From NCBI GenBank assembly GCA_003490025.1, contig DNJC01000006.1, positions 68,658-132,657 on the forward strand: a stretch of DNA of 64,000 nt, in the 5' to 3' direction. The number at the start of each line of letters is the position of its first letter. Positions within the stretch are counted from its first letter, which is position 1. Shown piece after piece: positions 60,601-64,000 of the stretch. The DNA is from Geobacter sp. Lineage in GTDB: Bacteria > Desulfobacterota > Desulfuromonadia > Geobacterales > Geobacteraceae. The notes under the pieces were generated by a model. It was not told the origin of the DNA. It did no database searches and was given only the letters and a program-made list of their open reading frames with translations. Both the position numbers and the translations under genes were made by a program.

Positions 60601-62125
60601 TCCACTTGGCGTCGGCCGGAATTTTGTCGAGCCCGGCGGCAAGCGCCGCTGCATCGGTGCCGGAGTAGGTAAATACCTGCGTGTAACCGTCCCAGTCGGC
60701 CGCCTTCTTCTCAGGCCTGTACTCCTCGAGGACCACGTGGAAGTTGGAGCCGCCAAAGCCGAAGGCGCTCACCCCGGCGCGGCGCGGGACGCCAGGGCTG
60801 GAGAGCCAGGGGCGCTTCTGCGCCAGGAGGTAGAAGGGGGATTTCTCGGCCACGACCTCTTTCTGCGGGCTCACGACCTTGATGGTCGGCGGAAGCACCT
60901 TGTGGTGCAGCGCGAGGGCGGCCTTGATCATGCCGGCGGACCCGGCCGCGGCCTTGGTGTGGCCGATCTGCGACTTCACCGATCCGAGGCAGCACCACGG
61001 CTGGTCCGACTCGCCGTACACCTCGCGGAGCGCGCTCACCTCGACCGCGTCACCCACCTTGGTCCCGGTGCCGTGTGCCTCGATCATGCCGATGCTCTCG
61101 GGGGTGACCCCGGCGTTCTTGTAGGCGTTCAGTAGCGCGTTTTTCTGCCCGGAGGCGCTGGGGGCGTAGATGGCGTCCCCCTTGCCGTCGCTGGAGGAGC
61201 CGATGCCGCGGATGACGGCGTAGATCCTGTCGCCGTCGCGCTCGGCGTCGGCCAGGCGCTTCAGCACGACGAGCCCGAGCCCTTCGCCCAGGATGGTCCC
61301 GTCGGCCGTGGTGTCGAACGGCTTGGCGTTGCCGGAAGGGGACAGGGCGGGGGTCTTGCTGAAGCACATGTACATGAAGATGTCGTTGAAGGTGTCGATG
61401 CCGCCGGTCACCACGATGTCGGACGCGCCGGAGGCGAGTTCCATGGACGCGAGGTGCAGCGCGGAGAGCGAGCTGGCGCAGGCGGCGTCCACGACGCAGT
61501 TGGTGCCGCCCAGGTCGAACTGCTTGCTGATCCGGCCGGCGACCACGTTCCCGAGGAGCCCGGGGAAGGAGTTTTCCTGCCACGGCACGTAGGAGTCGGA
61601 GATCCGCTCGACCACGTCCTTGGCCGTTTCCTCGTCCACCCCCGCATCCTTCAGGGCGGAGCGCCAGATCGGGTGCCCGAGGCGGGCGCCGAGAGGGATG
61701 ACGAGTTCGAGGGTGCCGGTCACGCCGAGGACGACGGAGGCGCGGCTCTTGTCGAAGGGACGATCGGGGCCGTAGCCCGCGTCCTTCAGCGCCTGCCCCG
61801 CGGCGACCAGACCCAGAAGCTGCGAGGTGTCGATCGCCTCCAGGACGTTCGGGGGGATATTGAACTCCATCGGGTTGAAGTCGACGGGGGAGATGAAACC
61901 GCCCCTGCGGCCGTAGGTGCGGTCCGGGCTTTTCTGGTCCTGGTCGTAGTACTCCTCGACCGGCCAGTGGGTGGAGGGGACTTCGGTGATGGCATCCACC
62001 CCCTCCATGATGTTGGCCCAGTAGGCGTTATGGTCTTCGGCCTGGGGAAAGAGGCAGCCTATGCCGATGATTGCAAGCTGAGTTCCGTTGCTGGAGGTGG
62101 CGGGTTTCAGATCGTCAGTTTTCAA
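54686..62125 (-). CDS. pfaA: PfaA-like iterative lipid/PUFA synthase: KS-MAT-5xACP-KR-DH
   Basis: 2479 residues starting with TTG at 62125; AAGGAG lies eight bases upstream and the start overlaps the pfaD stop. A longer frame to 62344 is rejected. KS about 13-450 (Cys in 'DAACASS' near 213, 'HGTGT', 'GHTKAA'). Malonyl/acyl transferase about 578-880 ('GHSYGE'). An Ala/Pro/Gln linker. Five ACPs at about 1150-1640, each with 'LGIDSIK' (Ser carries phosphopantetheine). KR about 1890-2130 ('VITGGGRGVTA', 'SSSTGRFG...YAVANE'). PKS-type dehydratase about 2190-2440 ('HVLDGKAVLPMA'). Builds a polyene acyl chain with PfaC and PfaD. Confidence 0.93.
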   Translation of the reverse strand: MKTDDLKPATSSNGTQLAIIGIGCLFPQAEDHNAYWANIMEGVDAITEVPSTHWPVEEYYDQDQKSPDRTYGRRGGFISPVDFNPMEFNIPPNVLEAIDTSQLLGLVAAGQALKDAGYGPDRPFDKSRASVVLGVTGTLELVIPLGARLGHPIWRSALKDAGVDEETAKDVVERISDSYVPWQENSFPGLLGNVVAGRISKQFDLGGTNCVVDAACASSLSALHLASMELASGASDIVVTGGIDTFNDIFMYMCFSKTPALSPSGNAKPFDTTADGTILGEGLGLVVLKRLADAERDGDRIYAVIRGIGSSSDGKGDAIYAPSASGQKNALLNAYKNAGVTPESIGMIEAHGTGTKVGDAVEVSALREVYGESDQPWCCLGSVKSQIGHTKAAAGSAGMIKAALALHHKVLPPTIKVVSPQKEVVAEKSPFYLLAQKRPWLSSPGVPRRAGVSAFGFGGSNFHVVLEEYRPEKKAADWDGYTQVFTYSGTDAAALAAGLDKIPADAKWSVIRDAAAASRAAFDAKAPFRLALVAERGKTNLASLVRNAKSMLEKNPKSAWQTPDGAFFACGADHGKLGMVFPGQGSQYTGMLSDLACRFPQLLDSVGAANDGFVSPDGKVLSDLIYPPSAFDQQGKEAREEALRATQAAQPAIGATSLGALRVLESFGVAPDAVAGHSYGELTALCAAGRLDESALHSLSRLRGKLMGAGNGDKGSMLAVSAPLAKIAEVVKEENLDLVIANKNAPTQAVLSGASAEIKRAQAVFSGRGMTCKELPVAAAFHSSLVADAATPFLEALKAIEMRQAKLPVYANTTAAVYPADAVAAKSQLAAQLAKPVEFVAEIEAMYAAGVTNFVEVGPGNRLTGLVQAILGDRPHTAIALDASSGKRSGVLDLARTIAQLAVLGYGVKLSQWDEGHVPAPTQTGRKPAMIIPICGANYMKPKPKKPPVQPKPAAQAAAQPAQSPVGAAFLPRSHGDIAAGMPLLQQNQAAPQAAPQPAPQAAHQAAPSSALNDSLRIAREGMAVLQKMQEDTALLHRRFLEGQETAAKTFQALLEQQQQLVFGAATTPFAQPMAAAPSASYAAAPVQPQLQPAVAAAPVATAPPVAAPAPVAPALNVNATPVAAALAAPVAQPTATAGTEKITQTLLAVIAEKTGYPVEMLELDMGMDADLGIDSIKRVEILSTLQERLPGTPAIGPEHLGTLRTLGEIAAHLGAGAATSVASVASVAAAIVAPAATGAVAATAAAQSSTQVIDTLLAVVSEKTGYPVEMLELDMGMDADLGIDSIKRVEILSTLQERLPGSPAIGPEHLGTLRTLGDIAGHLSAGSVAAAPAAEGDRHLAEPVPAAAAPRQGSALITETLLAVVAEKTGYPVEMLELDMGMDSDLGIDSIKRVEILSTLQERLPGTPAIGPEHLGTLRTLGDIAGHLSAGATSAAEGDRHLPAAEGDRHLPEPVPAAIAAPAGMDITAVLLEVVSEKTGYPVEMLELDMGMDSDLGIDSIKRVEILSTLQERLPGTPAIGPEHLGSLHTLGEIARHLGSGAAPAVATEVSAAAPAVPAAPATLPAAKASDIDIAAELLAVVSDKTGYPVEMLELEMGMDSDLGIDSIKRVEILSTLQERLPGCPSIGPDQLGTLHTLGDIAAFLAGPAKQTAQPAQVAAPVEVPAVAAAEPAQTVAPQAATGAPDILQRSSAVPVLLQDDDDADAIALPTDGEVWVTDDGSPFAAELCSILLEHGCTVRKVDASQAEQTAPSGKLSGLVICAPVSGTDDLFLENAFQLLKNASGALNESAKADSAICVTVSRLDGAFGFGSGTTLKDPLSGGLAGLAKTASFEWSEVSCKAIDLGDFPHPAAAASAVALELLRKGPVEVGLSSAGRFGLQLATLPAAPAPAAPAIAKGDVVVITGGGRGVTAASALALAKEYHPFLVLLGRSPEPQDEPAWLTPLTEEADIKRGIMQQAVGKLHPREIEERYRGVVAGRELRATLAQIAATGADAIYRSVDIRDQSAMELLLGEIRRAHGPIRGVVHGAGVLADRLIVDKTPEQFEQVYSTKVAGLRSLLHATRNDDLRFIALFSSSTGRFGRLGQVDYAVANEVLNKVAQAESRRRSGCRAVSINWGPWDGGMVTPALKKVFASEGIGVIGLTEGGDFLAREISAGDAPVEIVALAQLPQEKSVSVPSSAKPQTLSEAFSLTLTVPEFPFLRSHVLDGKAVLPMAVIVEWLAHGALHGNPGFRFHGFNDLRICKGVVFEDNNSFTLNFMAGRAVKRESFFLVPVELCSQGPNAKTILHARAEIVLATKHPEGIRSIKEIPSTAYAPHDGVIYNNERLFHGPDLHGIEQVVGCSPKGIAASVKGAPAPAKWIRRPLRSAWLTDPLVLDSAFQMMILWSFERFGSGSLPCFAGRYRQFQESFPREGVQVVIRVISETPHGATADMEFLDRNSGKLVARLEGYECVIDPSLKQAFQRNKLRTVSVVGAA
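57756..57817. repeat. GGGACTGGC...GCCTGTCCC palindromic repeat in a pfaA ACP linker
   Basis: GGGACTGGCTCCGGTAGGTG then CCTGTCCCC is a palindrome with near-identical arms (57756-57783). A second partial copy, AGGTGCCTGTCCCCTTCGGC, follows at 57798-57817. Together they encode 'AAEGDRHLPAAEGDRHLPEPVPA' between ACPs 3 and 4 (counting from the N-terminus). Confidence 0.8.
58089..58123. repeat. GGGACTGGC...GCCTGTCCC palindromic repeat in a second pfaA ACP linker
   Basis: GGGACTGGCTCCGCAAGGTG then CCTGTCCCCTTCGGC, between ACPs 2 and 3, encoding 'AAEGDRHLAEPVPA'. Same element as at 57756. Confidence 0.8.
59169..59231. repeat. 63-base GTAGGAGCGGCATTCCTGCCGC palindrome inside pfaA
   Basis: Perfect 26-base arms (59169-59194 and 59206-59231) around 11 bases, identical in arm sequence to the intergenic copy at 37143-37206. 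Its length is 21 codons exactly; it encodes 'VGAAFLPRSHGDIAAGMPLL' in the linker between the acyltransferase and the first ACP. Confidence 0.92.
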
Positions 62126-63669
62126 CAAAGGTACTCCTTGATTTGAGCGATTTCCATGGGTTGCGGTGCGATTTCCTCCTGGCGCAGTTCGATCCCCTGG
62201 CTGCGTAGGAAGTTGGCGCGGTTCAAATGGGCCGCGCCGTGCAGTATGTTGAGCGCGACCGTGACGATCCTGCGCTGCTCCGGTGCTTCCAGGAAGGTTC
62301 CTGCCGTCCATTCGTTGAAGGCGCCCATGGCGGGGCCGCACCATACCTGGTAGTCCATGCGGCGGTTTTCCGCGCCGTCTTTGGCCCAGTGGGCCGCCTG
62401 GCCCAGGTACCAGCGGAACACCAGCGCCATCAGGTGCTTGGGATCGCGCTCGCTGCGCTCCACCTGGGCGGGATCCCGCTTCAGGAAGTAGGCCCGCGTG
62501 TCGCCCCAGATCTTCTCGAGCGGCGCCTGGAAGATGGTCTTCTCCAGCTTCTCGCGCTCGGCCGCGGGGAGTTCGTCCAGGCTGTTGTGGGACCGGTACA
62601 GCTCGTAGAGTTTGGCGGCGCGCATCGGGAACATGGTGCCGCGCTTCAGCACCTGCACCGTGACCCCCATCTCGAACATGTCGGCTGCCGGCGCCATGGT
62701 GACGTCGGCCTGGCGCGTGCCGGCCAGCATGCCGCGCACCGTGTCGGAGGTCCCGGATTCAACGCAGGCCTGGTTGACCGAGCCGGTCATGATGTAGGCG
62801 GCGCCCATGGCGAAGGCGGCGGCAGCGGAGGCCGGGGTGGAGATCCCGCCGCCGAGACCGACGCGAAGCCTGCAGCGGTAGCCGTACTGGCGCTCCATTT
62901 TCGTCGCCAGCGAGTTGATGGTCGGGAAGAGTGCGAGGGCGGGACGGTTGTCCGTGTGGCCGCCGGAATCCGCCTCCGCGGTCACTTCCTGGGCCAGCGG
63001 GACCAGTTCGGCCAGTTCGGCCTGCTCGTTGGTGATGGCGCCCTGGGCGACCAGCGCGCGCAGCAGCTTCTCGGGAGCGGGCGCGAAGAATCTCGCGGCC
63101 AGCTCTTCGCGGGAGACCTTGGCGATGATGCGGTTGGGGGTGACGATGGAACCGTCGGCGGCGCGCCTGATGCCGTGCAGCCGGTAGCGGACCAGCGGGA
63201 GCGTCAGGGCCAGGAAGGCCGACGCCTCTATGATGCGGACACCCTTTTCGATGTAGAGTTCGGCGAGTTCCCTCTCCAGGTCAGGCTCGTGGGGGGAGTG
63301 GATCAGGTTGAAACCGTACGGGATATCGCCCAGGGACGCCTTGAGGCGGTCGGCCGTGTCGGACACCAGCGAGAGCGGCAGGCCGGCTGCGCCGAAAAAG
63401 CCGAGCATGCCGGCGCGGCCCAGTTCCTCGGCCATGGCGGCGGAGCTGATCCCCTTGGCCATGGAGCCGCCCAGGTAAGGGTAGCGGATGCCGATCTCGC
63501 GGCAAAAGGCCGGGTCTCCCAGATTTTCGGGAAGGCAGGGTGGGGCGTAGCCCGCGCTCGATGAGAGATCGCCGCCCCCGTTGCCGAGATGGGGAACCAG
63601 CTCGCCGTCCTTTCGGACCAGGTACAGCGGTTGGCCGACGAGGCCAAGCGCCTCCTTGAGGCTCTTCAT
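62122..63669 (-). CDS. pfaD: PfaD-like enoyl reductase
   Basis: About 515 residues from the ATG at 63669. FMN-dependent TIM-barrel enoyl reductase of the nitronate-monooxygenase-like PfaD family: 'LGGSMAKGISSAAMAEELGRAGMLGFFGAAGLP', 'VGLGGGISTPASAAAAFAMGAAYIMTGSVNQACVESGTSDTVR' and 'ADMFEMGVTVQVLKRGTMFPMRAAKLYELYRSH'. It decides which double bonds are reduced in each cycle. A GTG at 63837 would add 56 residues with no family similarity that I recognise; neither start has a strong ribosome binding site. First gene of the pfa-ole operon, overlapping pfaA. Confidence 0.88.
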   Translation of the reverse strand: MKSLKEALGLVGQPLYLVRKDGELVPHLGNGGGDLSSSAGYAPPCLPENLGDPAFCREIGIRYPYLGGSMAKGISSAAMAEELGRAGMLGFFGAAGLPLSLVSDTADRLKASLGDIPYGFNLIHSPHEPDLERELAELYIEKGVRIIEASAFLALTLPLVRYRLHGIRRAADGSIVTPNRIIAKVSREELAARFFAPAPEKLLRALVAQGAITNEQAELAELVPLAQEVTAEADSGGHTDNRPALALFPTINSLATKMERQYGYRCRLRVGLGGGISTPASAAAAFAMGAAYIMTGSVNQACVESGTSDTVRGMLAGTRQADVTMAPAADMFEMGVTVQVLKRGTMFPMRAAKLYELYRSHNSLDELPAAEREKLEKTIFQAPLEKIWGDTRAYFLKRDPAQVERSERDPKHLMALVFRWYLGQAAHWAKDGAENRRMDYQVWCGPAMGAFNEWTAGTFLEAPEQRRIVTVALNILHGAAHLNRANFLRSQGIELRQEEIAPQPMEIAQIKEYLC

Positions 63670-64000
63670 TCCAGGACTTTCGTTACTTTCAGAGCGAGCG
63701 GCGGTACAGCCGCCCTGTATTGAAAATAGGTCCAAAAGGGCTTCTCCTGTTGCCAGCGATTTGCAGCGGAATTGCGATGGCCTAAGGTGATAAAACGGCA
63801 GAAGGACAAGGCTTGGGTATCGAAGAGGCAGGTCCACGCATCATATCGACAGTCTCAGCGACAGGCGGATTCAGCTGTTACCATGTACTGCCCACTTTAA
63901 CAGAGTATGTGTACATTAAATCGGGTAAAAAGGCAAGACAAGACGCGGATTCTCGCCAACTTTTAGACTGTCGGCCCATTGGTTGCGGTTAACTAGCCAC
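63670..64000. promoter_or_regulatory. Region upstream of the pfa-ole operon
   Basis: The operon promoter should lie here on the minus strand. A weak candidate is TTGTCT, 16 bases, TTAATG, around plus 63912-63941; an overlapping alternative is TTGCCT, 17 bases, TACACA. Bases 63895-63925 are AT-rich relative to the surroundings. I see no sigma-54 site and no gene on the plus strand up to the window edge. Confidence 0.3.

Noticed and set aside
1..64000. tRNA, rRNA or integrated phage/IS transposase genes
   Set aside because: None could be supported; no tRNA-like cloverleaf, rRNA segment, integrase or transposase frame was recognised.

Overview
The window is high-GC DNA that reads as a member of the Geobacterales (Desulfuromonadota), most like the Geomonas/Citrifermentans/Geobacter bemidjiensis group. 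The reasons are the nif gene set with a fused nifEN, an EtfBA plus HdrD-like membrane oxidoreductase module, a PfaA/C/D-type lipid synthase, and many intergenic palindromic repeats of a style I associate with these genomes. This assignment is inferred from gene content; no marker gene such as rRNA is present.

Layout. 0-9.5 kb: housekeeping genes (small membrane protein, DUF3124, P-type cation ATPase, CPA2 antiporter, glycogen phosphorylase, CheW). 9.5-16 kb: a DUF4124/aspartic-protease protein, an operon of LD-carboxypeptidase, spmA, spmB and a class II glutamine amidotransferase, a higBA toxin-antitoxin pair, a metallo-beta-lactamase-fold protein and a DUF4160/DUF2442 pair. 16-34.5 kb: nitrogen fixation (nifV, nifH, nifD, nifK, nifEN, nifX, ferredoxin, a second NifX-like protein, draT, convergent draG, then nifB, a GNAT, etfB, etfA and an ETF:quinone-oxidoreductase-like protein). 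34.5-42 kb: mixed genes, including a protein built of three repeats, an S10 peptidase, a DUF3443/DUF2844 pair, an OmpH-like protein, a MITE-like element and a YhaV-like toxin. 42-64 kb, all minus strand: an apparent single operon pfaD-pfaA-pfaC-oleA-oleB-oleC-oleD-PPTase.

The nif genes are preceded by three sigma-54 (-24/-12) promoters with the same layout (upstream of nifV, nifH and nifB). The nifH and nifB leaders each contain an intrinsic terminator whose 5' arm overlaps a small GGC-hexaloop-GCC hairpin. The loop has A at position 1 and G at position 4, the signature of ANTAR-type antitermination; nifV has the same hairpin without a terminator. This suggests dual control: sigma-54 initiation plus RNA-level antitermination. 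DraT/DraG would add post-translational control of NifH.

The most striking locus is the pfa-ole operon. An iterative polyunsaturated-fatty-acid-type synthase (KS-MAT-5xACP-KR-DH, KS-CLF-AT-DH-DH, and ER) is coupled by overlapping or nearly touching genes to the complete head-to-head hydrocarbon pathway OleABCD and to its own phosphopantetheinyl transferase. The likely output is a very-long-chain polyunsaturated hydrocarbon made from a dedicated acyl supply. The interdomain linkers of both megasynthases carry in-frame copies of palindromic repeats, two families of which are also intergenic in this window.
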